Positions 1 to 8,456 of a DNA stretch of 33,811 bases are shown in pieces; position 1 is the first letter of the stretch; every line of letters starts with the position of its first letter. The DNA is from BOG-1155 sp050012495 (GTDB lineage Bacteria > Desulfobacterota > Syntrophorhabdia > Syntrophorhabdales > WCHB1-27). Where the stretch lies: NCBI GenBank assembly GCA_050012495.1, contig JBEKHB010000057.1:1-33811 (forward strand), given 5' to 3'. The position numbers were made by a program, and so were the translations under genes. Below the pieces are notes generated by a model. The model did no database searches, had not been told where the DNA came from, and saw only the letters and a list, made by a program, of their open reading frames with translations.

Positions 1-410
1 CAGCTTCCGACAGGCGGGCCGCATGCGCGTGTTCTCGCCAGATTGCCGGCCCGCTTTGCCGGCCGTGGCCGTTTATGCAACATTTATAATTTATAATTCA
101 ACATTCTCTTCACCCTACCCCCCCTGAAACCGTAAACTTTCGTACACAATCGTAAACCCCCCTTCGGAAAGGCTTGTGAGAGAAGGACATCAGGAAAGGG
201 GTGCTGAGACGGTTGGGGAGAAATACGTGCCGAAGAGGGTAAAAAGAGGGTAAAACGCAGTAAAAAACGTCAAAAAAGACCGTTTTTGCGCGTGTTTGTG
301 CACCCTTCCCTCCCTACCGGTCGGGTGGGTACCCGGGCGCACGGCTGGGGGGTCATGGGGTCACCCATTAGGTGGGCGGTGGGGACGCTCTACCGTGTTC
401 GGTAACAACG
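1..410. other. intergenic region without a recognisable gene
   Basis: No convincing reading frame is present in the first 410 bases. Apart from repeat copy A, the segment has three GTAAAA words near 239-267 and a small AT-rich hairpin at 263-287 (stem AAAAACGTC, A6 loop, one bulged C). The hairpin is followed by only a short T run, so it is at best a weak terminator. 300-405 is GC-rich and I see nothing in it. Confidence 0.5.
64..237 (-). repeat. ~165 bp dispersed repeat, copy A (inverted relative to copy B)
   Basis: Read on the minus strand, this segment aligns along its whole length with 25992-26154 on the plus strand. A 50-nt core (127-176) is identical to 26054-26103. The flanks are similar but diverged: both copies have a CTCTTC.GCACG start, a CCGTCTC block, a G-rich tract after the core, AATTATAAATT-like AT tracts and an AACGGCCACG end. 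No protein is evident in it. The two copies lie about 26 kb apart in opposite orientation. Confidence 0.85.
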
Positions 411-668
411 TCAACGCGATTTTGGCCCATGTTTCGTAGTGAAACCCGGCACGGTGGCCAAAGGTAGAAATAGGGTCAACGGCTCGTTCACTGTCTCAAG
501 AAAGCCATGGTGTCGATAAAAGTCCGCAGCTATGTTGTCCTTGGCATCGACGACGAGTGCATAGGCTGCAATCGCGGAGCGAACCACGCGCGTGAGCGCA
601 TCGGCCAGCAATGCGCCACCGAGCCCCTGACCCTTGAACCCCTGATCAACGGTAAGAAGCCGTACATA
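411..668 (-). pseudogene. GNAT acetyltransferase, C-terminal fragment (5' truncated)
   Basis: The minus-strand frame from 668 to 411 encodes about 85 residues that match the C-terminal half of GNAT N-acetyltransferases. It has the acetyl-CoA pyrophosphate loop (QGFKGQGLG), then YALVVDAKD and the DFYRHHGF block that normally precedes the last strands. The N-terminal half is absent: an in-frame TGA at 669-671 lies immediately upstream of recognisable sequence, and a TTG at 609-611 is the only internal start. The style resembles GNAT toxins of toxin-antitoxin pairs (TacT-like), but no antitoxin gene lies next to it. I read it as a remnant cut at about 670. A short functional product from the TTG is unlikely because it would lack the acetyl-CoA loop. 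Confidence 0.7.
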
Positions 669-723
669 TCAAGGGGGGCGGTAGTGTCCTAATTTGAGGG
701 GAAGCACTCGCTTCGGTGGCATA

Positions 724-822
724 TTGATTGCAGCGCATGATTTTTGGGAAAAAGAGATAGATGCATTTTATCAGCCAGTGAGCGAAACCATCAAGGAGGT
801 CAAAGAAGAGGGCAATCCGTGA
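724..822 (+). CDS. possible 32-residue small ORF
   Basis: A TTG-started frame encodes a short acidic peptide rich in Glu and Lys (residues like EKEIDAFYQPV...KEVKEEG). Its TGA overlaps the GTG of the next frame in the arrangement GTGA, as in translationally coupled pairs. There is no clear Shine-Dalgarno sequence, and the frame stays open a little further upstream. It is not recognised as a family. Support is only the overlap and the protein-like composition. Confidence 0.25.
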   Translation: MIAAHDFWEKEIDAFYQPVSETIKEVKEEGNP

Positions 823-1118
823 GTCTGGCCGTCTTAATCATCATCTGGTTGTTGCTTCAGGTCCCGCTCGGGACCGCGTTGGGAAACGTTATCGAGAGGG
901 GGTGTGGGATGAAAGCATGGGCGGCGATGAACAGGGAAACCGGGCACATAGTTCTGTGGACGGTGACCGATATCTGCAGAAAAAGAGACATGCGTCGTCA
1001 TTTGTTTGACTCCCTTTACGTCAATGTTCCGACATTTGGGGGTATCTCGGACCTGATAGATTCTTTCATGATAGAGAAACGCGGCCCGCTCTATGGTATC
1101 GGGGGAGGCACTGGTTGA
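819..1118 (+). CDS. small single-pass membrane protein, unknown
   Basis: GTG 819 gives a 99-residue product. Residues 2-24 form one hydrophobic helix (SLAVLIIIWLLLQVPLG), followed by a soluble tail of about 70 residues with no motif I recognise. The stop codon overlaps the TTG of the hybrid histidine kinase (TTGA), so the two are likely co-translated. A second candidate start, ATG 909, sits behind a G-rich stretch (GAGAGGGGGTGTGGG) and would give a soluble 69-residue protein without the helix. The frame is also open upstream to 744, but that extension is low-complexity and overlaps the preceding small frame. Its position suggests a partner or sensor accessory of the kinase; this is inference only. 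Confidence 0.4.
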   Translation: MSLAVLIIIWLLLQVPLGTALGNVIERGCGMKAWAAMNRETGHIVLWTVTDICRKRDMRRHLFDSLYVNVPTFGGISDLIDSFMIEKRGPLYGIGGGTG

Positions 1119-3334
1119 AGAAGCACCACTCTGAGGCTTTCGAAGGCCACATCAACAGCAGACCCGGATCAAGACAAAAACCGGACGCACTCCGCGAGCA
1201 GGCTGAGAAACTGCTTTCCGGGAAGAAGACCCCAATGCCGCCGCAGGATACCGTGAAGGTGCTGTATGAGCTTGAAGTCCACCAGATCGAGCTGGAGATG
1301 CAGAACGAAACACTCCAGCAGAGCCAGACTACGTTAATCGCCTCACAGAAAAAGTACGCCGATCTGTACGATTTTGCGCCAATCGGCTACTTCACCTTTG
1401 ACCGTATGGGGCTCATGACCCAAGTGAATCTTACCGGAGCCTCTTTGCTGGGCATTGAAAGAGGTCTGCTGAGCAACAAGCCATTCTCATTGTTCGTGGC
1501 AGCGGCATCGCGGGACACTTTCCACCGGCACTATAGGGGCGTTCTGAGAACAGGCTCCACAGACACGTGTGAGCTCCTGCTGACCAGGAAAGGTGGTACG
1601 AGCTTTTACGCCTCGGTACAGAGCGCGCCGGTGCGGGATGCGGAGGGCAATTTGACCGGCGTCAGATCAGCCGTAAGCGACATCACAGAGGGCAAGCATG
1701 CAGGGGAATTGCTTCAAAAAGCCTACGACGAACTTGAACAACGCGTGCAGGAAAGGACAGCGGAGTTGAGCGATGCAGTTGATATGCTTCAGAATGAAAT
1801 CAACGAGCGCCGGAAGGTGGAGGAGGACCTGGCGAGGCAGGCAGAACTATTGAACCTCACCCACGACGCAATTATTGCCCGTGACCTCAACCACAGGGTT
1901 TTTTTCTGGAACAGGGGTGCCGAGGAGCGGTACGGCTGGTCGAGTGACGAGGTGAAGGGGAAAGAAACGGACGGCCTTCTCCATACCGTATTCTCCCGTC
2001 CGCGGCGGGAAATAGAGCAGGAGCTGCTCCTTCGTGGTCGATGGGAGGGGGAAGTCGTACACACGACCAGGGACGGCAGGAAGATCATCGTGGCGAGCAG
2101 GCGGGCATTACGGCGGGACAAGGACGGGAAGTCGATCGCTATTCTTGAGATCAACAGTGACATCACAGAGCAGAAGCGCATTGAAGAGGACCTCCGCCAA
2201 GCCCAGAAGATGGAAGCCCTCGGGACGCTTGCCGGAGGCATCGCACACGATTTCAACAACATCCTCACGGCAATGCTAGGTTTCTCGGAGCTGGCCGTCG
2301 ATCAGATCCCTGCTGACTCCAAGGCGCAACGGCACCTGACAATAGTGCATAAGGCAGGCTTACGGGGAAGGGAACTCGTCAAGCAGATCCTGGCATTCAG
2401 CCGCAAGAGCGAAGGGGAACGAAAACAGATCAGGCTTACGCCCCTGATCCAAGAGACGCACGCGCTGCTGCGGGCATCGCTGCCGACTGCGATCCTGATG
2501 CCCCTTGCTATCACGACGAGCGACGATCACGTGCTTGCCGACCCTACACAGGTGCAGCAGGTCCTCATGAACCTCGCAACCAATGCGGCCCATGCCATGC
2601 AAGGGCGCGGGCAGCTCACGATAGGCGTCTCTTCGGTCACCTTTCGCCGGGGCAGCCCCCTTCCTGATTCCGGCATGGAGCCCGGTACCTATGTGAAACT
2701 GACGGTGAAGGACACGGGTACCGGCATGACGGAGGAAGTGCGGCAGAGAATATTCGAGCCCTTTTTCACGACCAAAGAACCGGGAAAAGGCATAGGCATG
2801 GGTCTTGCGGTTGTCTATGGAATTGTCAAGAGCCACGGGGGCGCTGTCACCGTACAGAGCGAAGCGGGACAGGGAACGACTTTTGCCGTGTTCTTACCGC
2901 GGACACAGAAACCGGAGGTCAACAAAGAAAAGAAAACGACCTCCGCGCTGCCGACCGGCACCGAGCGGATACTCTTTGTCGATGATGAGGAGATGCTCGT
3001 GGAGATGGCGCGGGACATGCTTGATGGCCTCGGGTACCACGTAACCGTCGCCAAACACCCAACGGATGCCTGGAACCTGTTTCTTGAAAACCCCTCGCAG
3101 TTCGATCTCGTCATCACCGACCAGACCATGCCCGATGTGACCGGGGTAACACTGGCTCAAAAGATGCTGCGGGTGAGGGGGGAAATGCCCATCATCCTCT
3201 GGACGGGGTACAGCGAAATGATATCAGCCGATAAGGCAAAGGAAGTCGGTATCTGTGAGTTTGTCATGAAACCCATGGTGAAGAAGGAACTGGCGGAGAC
3301 AGTACGGAGGGTACTGGACGGGAGAAAGGAATAA
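1115..3334 (+). CDS. soluble hybrid sensor histidine kinase (PAS-PAS-HisKA-HATPase-REC)
   Basis: This 739-residue signalling kinase has no membrane segment, so it should sense a cytoplasmic cue. A helical N-terminus (about 20-75) precedes PAS domain 1 (about 80-190), a coiled coil (about 195-240) and PAS domain 2 (about 240-355). The H-box GGIAHDFNN has phosphoacceptor His378. The ATPase N-box includes Asn486 and Asn490, followed by DTGTGM and GKGIGMGL. The C-terminal receiver has the acidic pair in FVDDEE and phosphoacceptor Asp669. All catalytic residues expected for a working hybrid kinase are present. The TTG start at 1115 is chosen because GGGGGAGG lies six bases upstream, and it overlaps the previous stop. 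The separate receiver protein at 3443 follows closely and is a plausible partner. The ligand cannot be inferred. Confidence 0.92.
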   Translation: MKKHHSEAFEGHINSRPGSRQKPDALREQAEKLLSGKKTPMPPQDTVKVLYELEVHQIELEMQNETLQQSQTTLIASQKKYADLYDFAPIGYFTFDRMGLMTQVNLTGASLLGIERGLLSNKPFSLFVAAASRDTFHRHYRGVLRTGSTDTCELLLTRKGGTSFYASVQSAPVRDAEGNLTGVRSAVSDITEGKHAGELLQKAYDELEQRVQERTAELSDAVDMLQNEINERRKVEEDLARQAELLNLTHDAIIARDLNHRVFFWNRGAEERYGWSSDEVKGKETDGLLHTVFSRPRREIEQELLLRGRWEGEVVHTTRDGRKIIVASRRALRRDKDGKSIAILEINSDITEQKRIEEDLRQAQKMEALGTLAGGIAHDFNNILTAMLGFSELAVDQIPADSKAQRHLTIVHKAGLRGRELVKQILAFSRKSEGERKQIRLTPLIQETHALLRASLPTAILMPLAITTSDDHVLADPTQVQQVLMNLATNAAHAMQGRGQLTIGVSSVTFRRGSPLPDSGMEPGTYVKLTVKDTGTGMTEEVRQRIFEPFFTTKEPGKGIGMGLAVVYGIVKSHGGAVTVQSEAGQGTTFAVFLPRTQKPEVNKEKKTTSALPTGTERILFVDDEEMLVEMARDMLDGLGYHVTVAKHPTDAWNLFLENPSQFDLVITDQTMPDVTGVTLAQKMLRVRGEMPIILWTGYSEMISADKAKEVGICEFVMKPMVKKELAETVRRVLDGRKE

Positions 3335-3442
3335 GGGTCAAAGGTGTTCCGGGTGGTGCAAAAAGATTGGCCGTGTCTCTCCGAAGGCATTACAATTATT
3401 AGTGAGCCGGGCCGAACGGCAGGGAGCCGTAAGGAGGCACGC

Positions 3443-4087
3443 ATGGGTGAAGAATTCAAAATTCTCGTGAGCGATGACGATCTCGACGTCCTGCTGCTCT
3501 CAGCGACGCTCCTCAGGGAACAGGGATACGAGGTCTACGAGGCCACGACAGGGCACGAATGCCTCGAAGCAACACGGGCACATCGTCCTGACATGATCCT
3601 CCTGGATGTGATGCTCCCCGATATGACCGGCGTCGAGGTCTGCAGGCAGATCAAGAACGATGAGGAATTGCGGCGTGCCTTCGTCATCCTCGTCTCCGGA
3701 GTCCGGGTCTCGTCGGAATACCAGGCGGACGGGCTCAATGTCGGGGCGGACGGCTACATGATCAAGGATATGACCAACAGGGAGTTTCTCGCACGGGTTT
3801 CGTCCATGGTGCGTATCAAACGGGTGGAGGATGCGCTGCGCGAAAAGGAAAAGGAGCAGCAGAAACTGATCTCCGAACTCCGGGAGGCACTGGCGGAGAT
3901 CAAGACCTTGAAGGGGCTGATCCCCATCTGCGCCTCCTGCAAGAAAATCCGTGACGATGAGGGTTACTGGAATCAATTGGAGGCTTACCTCAGCAAACAT
4001 ACCGATGCGGTTTTTACCCATAGCCTTTGCCCGGAATGCGTAAAAGAATGGAAAGCCGAGATCGCGCGACACACGGAGAAGGAATGA
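3443..4087 (+). CDS. response regulator with C-terminal four-cysteine domain
   Basis: The 214-residue protein starts with a CheY-like receiver (residues 1-125; SDDDLD acidic pocket, phosphoacceptor Asp in MILLDVMLPD, Lys in YMIKD). A coiled coil (about 128-160) and a compact cysteine domain follow, with CASCKKIRDDEGYW and then HSLCPEC. That CxxC...CPxC module recurs at the ends of many bacterial sensor and receiver proteins and probably binds zinc; its function is not defined. There is no DNA-binding output domain, so it may act by protein contact or in a phosphorelay with the upstream kinase. ATG 3443 is preferred over the longer frame from 3344 because AAGGAGG precedes it at good spacing and the receiver fold begins there. 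Confidence 0.85.
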   Translation: MGEEFKILVSDDDLDVLLLSATLLREQGYEVYEATTGHECLEATRAHRPDMILLDVMLPDMTGVEVCRQIKNDEELRRAFVILVSGVRVSSEYQADGLNVGADGYMIKDMTNREFLARVSSMVRIKRVEDALREKEKEQQKLISELREALAEIKTLKGLIPICASCKKIRDDEGYWNQLEAYLSKHTDAVFTHSLCPECVKEWKAEIARHTEKE

Positions 4088-4155
4088 GTCACCCTCAAGG
4101 AACGGCCCATGGGAGGAGTCTGCCATTTCTCGATTTGCATAAGTATTAAAGGTGC

Positions 4156-5973
4156 TTACGTGGAGGAGGTGCGTATGTGCCCGACCCTTTCCTTCACCTC
4201 TGCGCTCATTGCGATCTCTTCAGGCCAGGGTCTGCCCCCGGTGCGACCCTCTGTCTTCGCCGTCGCATCGATGACCAGACGACCCCTCCTGAGGTAAAAA
4301 TCCCTGGCGGGATCGACATTCGCGCACGCCCTCCAGAGAAGCTCGGAATTACTCGCGGTGATCGGGGTCTCAAAAATTACCATTATGCAGCGGGCAGGCA
4401 GAAACGGCGACGAGAGAAGAGCTTCCACCACCTTCTTCATCGTGCCTGCCTGTTTCCTGATCGTGAAAAGAATCAGCGGGTGTGCCGCTTCCGGATAGAG
4501 GATGCGGCAGTCGAGAAAGATATCGTGGAAAGCGGTGAGGGCGGCCATAAAGGTATCCATGGATAGGGGATCGCGGGACGGAGCACGTGCCGGACGCGGG
4601 ACTTCTCCATCAATCCTGTGCGTTGCATCTATGCCGACCTTTCCTCCGTGAAGCGCCTCCGCGGATGCGTGGTCCAGGACATCCAGTATCCCTTTTGTCG
4701 GCAGAAGGTCCGTTTCTAGATCAATGGCATCAAGAAGCGTGGAGATGACCGCTTCCGGATCAGAGGGCCGGATTGCGGCATCGAGAACAATAATCGTCTT
4801 GCAGAAGCTCATCTGTCCGGACCCCCAGAGGCCGTGCATCACCTTGGAGGACTGGCCCGGATATTCCTTCTTTATTGAAACCAGGACGAGGTTGTGAAAG
4901 ACGCCTTCAACAGGCATGTGGCAGTCAGCAATCTCGGGTAGAAGGGTCTGGAGGGGTGGGAGGAATATCCTTTCTGTGGCACGGGCAAGGTAGCAGTCTT
5001 CCATGGGCGGTCTGCCAACGACGGTCGCGCTGTAAATCGCGTCCTTGCGGTGCGTTATAGCCGTAATGTGAATAACAGGGTATTCGTCCCGGGTGGTATA
5101 AAAACCCGTGTGGTCACCAAAGGGACCCTCCATGCGTCGTTCCCCCGGATCGATGTATCCCTCGAGCACGAACTCCGACTCGACGGGTACTTCTATGTCG
5201 ACCGTGACCCCCTTGACCAGTGTGACCGGTTCTTGCCTGATAAATCCGGCCAGAATCATCTCGTCGATTCCCGGCGGCAATGGAGCTGTCGCGGCGTACG
5301 TGACGGCAGGGTCGGTACCGATCGCAACCGCCACCTCCATCCGCTTTCCAGCCCGTTCATATTCGCGAAAGCAACGAGCGCCATCCTTGTGGATATGCCA
5401 GTGCATACCCATGGTGTTCCGATCGAAGACCTGCATGCGGTACATCCCGACGTTTCTCCGCCCTGAAAGGCTCTTGGTAATGACAACGGGAAGGGTGACG
5501 AAAGGTCCGGCATCCTTCGGCCAGGAGTGGAGGATGGGAAGTTTTCGCAAGTCTACGTCATCACGTTTCACGATGACCTGCTGGCAAGGAGGAGAGGACA
5601 CTTTTGCCGTCTTCGGAAGAAACCTTGCCCATCTGGCGGCGTTTCTCGCCAGGCGCACTTTATCGCGGAACGTCCGGGGGGGCGCAACGTCAACTATCTC
5701 CTTCAGGCGGCTCCCTAATTCGTCGAGGTCATCGACGCCGAGGGCGAGACAAATCCTCCTCGGACTACCAAAGGCGTTGGTGATGACGGGAAATTCCGAA
5801 CCCTCCACCTGCTCGAACAGGAGCGCTTTGCCGCCCTCGGGGCTTTTGGAGGCCCTATCGGTTATCTCCGCTATTTCAAGAAAAGGAGAGACCCTGTCCC
5901 GGATACGGAGAAGCTCTCCCTTCGACTCGATGGAGGCGATAAACTCCCTGATATTGCGGTAAGAATGCTTCAC
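4156..5973 (-). CDS. UbiD-family prenylated-FMN decarboxylase
   Basis: The 605-residue protein is full length for the UbiD family, which removes carboxyl groups from aromatic or unsaturated acids using prenylated FMN made by UbiX. The conserved cofactor/metal region is clear: NVGMYRMQ (about 174-181), MHWHIHKDG (190-198), and the acidic active-site stretch ending in EGPFGDHTGFY (about 282-292). It is the last gene of a four-gene minus-strand operon, 20 bp after the permease-UbiA fusion. UbiA plus UbiD is the usual pair for prenylation and then decarboxylation in ubiquinone or futalosine-menaquinone (MqnP/MqnL-like) synthesis. No ubiX is visible in the window. The exact substrate (4-hydroxybenzoate-like or dihydroxynaphthoate-like) cannot be told from sequence. 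Confidence 0.9.
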   Translation of the reverse strand: MKHSYRNIREFIASIESKGELLRIRDRVSPFLEIAEITDRASKSPEGGKALLFEQVEGSEFPVITNAFGSPRRICLALGVDDLDELGSRLKEIVDVAPPRTFRDKVRLARNAARWARFLPKTAKVSSPPCQQVIVKRDDVDLRKLPILHSWPKDAGPFVTLPVVITKSLSGRRNVGMYRMQVFDRNTMGMHWHIHKDGARCFREYERAGKRMEVAVAIGTDPAVTYAATAPLPPGIDEMILAGFIRQEPVTLVKGVTVDIEVPVESEFVLEGYIDPGERRMEGPFGDHTGFYTTRDEYPVIHITAITHRKDAIYSATVVGRPPMEDCYLARATERIFLPPLQTLLPEIADCHMPVEGVFHNLVLVSIKKEYPGQSSKVMHGLWGSGQMSFCKTIIVLDAAIRPSDPEAVISTLLDAIDLETDLLPTKGILDVLDHASAEALHGGKVGIDATHRIDGEVPRPARAPSRDPLSMDTFMAALTAFHDIFLDCRILYPEAAHPLILFTIRKQAGTMKKVVEALLSSPFLPARCIMVIFETPITASNSELLWRACANVDPARDFYLRRGRLVIDATAKTEGRTGGRPWPEEIAMSAEVKERVGHIRTSST

Positions 5974-5993
5974 GGGAACCTTACTTTAGGGTC

Positions 5994-7697
5994 TCACATC
6001 AACCACCGCGCGAGCTCATCGGTCATAAGGGCGGCAAACACGAGAACCGATATGGCGCTGTTGATATGATAAAAGGCTATATCGATCTTTTCCAGGTTAT
6101 AAGGCCGCACGAGAAAATGCTCGATCATCAGAAGACAGCCGATCACGAGCACAAACCCGAGAAAGATCCAGGTAAGGGAGAAAAGCCGGAAGAGGCAGAC
6201 AAGGGCAGCGAACGTCACGCCGTGGAGGACCTCGGAAATATGCATGGCCGTCGGGATCCCGAACCTGACCGGCATGGAGTAGAGCCCTTCCCGGCGGTCA
6301 AACGCAACATCCTGGCAGGAGTAAAGGATGTCGAAACCCGCGATGTAGGTGGAGAGGGCAAGAGAGAGTATGGCGCCCCTCCCGGACAGCCTGCCGGTCA
6401 CCGCTACCCAGACTGCAAGAGGGATAAGGCCGATCACGAGCCCGAGGGCCAGGTGAGACAACCAGGTGAATCGCTTCGTGTAGGAATAGCCGAAAAGGAG
6501 CCCCAGGACGATGATGGAGCACCAGAAACAGGTAAAGGAGATGAAAAAAGCGGAGAGCATGAAAAGGGTGCTGGAGGCCGCAATAAAGATACTGGTTTCT
6601 TTGCGGCTCATCTGCCTCGTGGGGAGCACGCGAAGGGCGGTCCTGGGATTCTTCGCATCGATTGCGGCATCGACCAGGCGATTGAAGCCCATCGCTGCCG
6701 ATCTGCCTCCGACCATGGCCAGGATAATGAAGAAGACGAGGTTGAAGGTAATCGGCGCCTCCCTGTGGGCGAGGAGAAGTGCTGCGAGCGCGAAGGGCAA
6801 CGCGAAAATGGTGTGCTCGAACTTTATCAGGGATGCATACACTGCCGTTTTGGAACCTAACCGCCGGAAGGATTCGGAAAAGACCGATTCTTCGGCCTTT
6901 TTTGCGACGCCGGAGAACTTCCAGGTGCAGAACCGCCTCTCGAGGAGGTTACAAATCTCATAGAGGCAGATGCCTAAAAGGCCCATGCCGACGATCCCCA
7001 CGAAGAGTTGGGGGTAGTCCATCCGGGCCCAGGCGTCCATAATGAGGTACCCGAGCCCGCTTGTCGTCGCAAAGGATTCGATGAAAAAAAGCACCGAGAT
7101 GGCCGTGCCGAGTCCTATCCGCAACGCCGTGAAGCTGTGGGGAAGAGCCGCCGGCAGAACGACTTCCCGGAGGATCACGATGTCGTTGCCGCCCAAAGAA
7201 TGGATAGCATCATAATGCTTCTCGTCGATGGCCTTTACGCCGTCCCTGGTAGGAACGAGGATCTGAAAAAAGAGGATCGAGGTGATCAAGATGATTTTGG
7301 AGAGATCACCCAATCCGAAGATCAGAAGGACGAGCGGCAGGAGCACGATCTTTGGGACAGGGTAGGTCATGAAGACCAGCGGAGCAAAAACGTTATCCAG
7401 GTGGGTTCCGTACCCCAGGAGAATGCCTGCGGGAAACGCGAGCAGCCAGGCGAGCACGATTCCTGTTACCACGCGGTAGGCGCTGACGAGGAAATTCTGC
7501 CAGAAACCGGCGGTCATACACGCGTCGGCAAAGGTCCGGAGCACCGTCTCGGGAGGGAGGAGAAACGGGGAACGCACGATGGACGCGGCAATTTTCCAAA
7601 AAAGCATGAGGATCCCCAGACAGAGCGTATAATTTACGAGACCATGGCGCCCGTCCGCCGTTACCCTTGTCCCATTCTTGGAATTGCCTCTTTTCAT
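5994..7697 (-). CDS. ABC permease fused to UbiA-family prenyltransferase
   Basis: One uninterrupted frame of 567 residues joins two membrane proteins. Residues 1 to about 262 are a SsuC/TauC-type ABC permease with the cytoplasmic EAA-like loop (about 159-190, HYDAIHSLGG...VVLPAALPHSF). After a polar linker (about 263-285), a UbiA prenyltransferase begins (LIKFEHTIFALPFAL). It keeps both Asp-rich magnesium-diphosphate motifs, NRLVDAAIDAKNPRT (about 339-353) and CQDVAFDRREG (about 461-471). ATG 7697 overlaps the ATPase stop by one base (TGATG), so it is translationally coupled. An in-frame GTG at 6842 could start a separate UbiA, but its ribosome site is weak. The family pieces are certain. A working fusion is inferred; a lost stop codon or a sequencing indel should be excluded. 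Confidence 0.88.
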   Translation of the reverse strand: MKRGNSKNGTRVTADGRHGLVNYTLCLGILMLFWKIAASIVRSPFLLPPETVLRTFADACMTAGFWQNFLVSAYRVVTGIVLAWLLAFPAGILLGYGTHLDNVFAPLVFMTYPVPKIVLLPLVLLIFGLGDLSKIILITSILFFQILVPTRDGVKAIDEKHYDAIHSLGGNDIVILREVVLPAALPHSFTALRIGLGTAISVLFFIESFATTSGLGYLIMDAWARMDYPQLFVGIVGMGLLGICLYEICNLLERRFCTWKFSGVAKKAEESVFSESFRRLGSKTAVYASLIKFEHTIFALPFALAALLLAHREAPITFNLVFFIILAMVGGRSAAMGFNRLVDAAIDAKNPRTALRVLPTRQMSRKETSIFIAASSTLFMLSAFFISFTCFWCSIIVLGLLFGYSYTKRFTWLSHLALGLVIGLIPLAVWVAVTGRLSGRGAILSLALSTYIAGFDILYSCQDVAFDRREGLYSMPVRFGIPTAMHISEVLHGVTFAALVCLFRLFSLTWIFLGFVLVIGCLLMIEHFLVRPYNLEKIDIAFYHINSAISVLVFAALMTDELARWLM

Positions 7698-8431
7698 CAA
7701 TTCTCGATTAACCGGCGCACCCGTTTACAGGTCTCGTGAAAGCCGGCTTCTTCCCTGAATTCGAGCCTTCCCGCCCCCGGATTCGGAACGAATCCCTTGA
7801 TAGAGGCAGGACGTTGACTGAGGACCAGTATGGAACGTCCCAGGAATACCGCCTCTTCGACACTATGGGTTACGAGAATGGTTGTAAGGCCCTTTTGCTT
7901 CCATAGGCTCAGGAGCGTGTTCTGAAGCATCTCTCTGGTAAGTGCGTCGAGAGATGAGAACGGCTCGTCCATAAGGAGAAGATCGGGGTCTGTCGCCAGG
8001 GCGCGGCCAATGGCTATTCGTTGTTTTTCCCCGCCGCTCAGACTTCCGGGATAGCGGTCCCGATGTTCCAGGAGCCCAAGTTCCGCAAGTATCCGTTCCG
8101 ATGTCGCAATCCGGCTCTTTTTGTCCCGTCCCTGGATCTTCATTCCGAGACAGACGTTCTGTCCCGCGGTTCTCCAGGGCAAGAGACCGAAATCTTGTAG
8201 TATGAAGGAGGTCCGCTTCGAAGGCGTGCATACCGCCCGGCCGTGAATGATCACCGAGCCTGCCGAGGGCGTTATAAGCCCGGCGAGTATATAAAGGAGG
8301 GTTGTCTTCCCGCAACCGGAGGGACCGACGATAGCCAGCGATCCGGTCCTCGGCACAGAAAATGTGATACCCTTGAGGACCTGCACCTCATTTTCCTCAA
8401 AGCGTTTTTCCAGTCCTTGGACGTGAACCAC
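7697..8431 (-). CDS. ABC transporter ATPase, SsuB/TauB type
   Basis: The 244-residue nucleotide-binding subunit has every catalytic element: Walker A GPSGCGKT (36-43), Q-loop Gln79, signature LSGGE (131-135), Walker B LLLMDEP (151-157) and switch His189. It would power the permease half of the following fused gene, which it overlaps by one base. Residues after about 210 form the short C-terminal tail usual for this nitrate/sulfonate/taurine-type class. GTG 8431 is chosen because GGAGAGG lies just upstream and the frame begins with a normal ABC N-terminus there. It lies between a secreted binding protein and the permease, so the three form a complete importer. Confidence 0.93.
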   Translation of the reverse strand: MVHVQGLEKRFEENEVQVLKGITFSVPRTGSLAIVGPSGCGKTTLLYILAGLITPSAGSVIIHGRAVCTPSKRTSFILQDFGLLPWRTAGQNVCLGMKIQGRDKKSRIATSERILAELGLLEHRDRYPGSLSGGEKQRIAIGRALATDPDLLLMDEPFSSLDALTREMLQNTLLSLWKQKGLTTILVTHSVEEAVFLGRSILVLSQRPASIKGFVPNPGAGRLEFREEAGFHETCKRVRRLIEN

Positions 8432-8456
8432 AGGTACCTCTCCACTTACAGGTGGC

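Noticed and set aside
6066..7739. Long plus-strand frames
   Set aside because: Antisense to the permease-UbiA fusion, charged and without family features.
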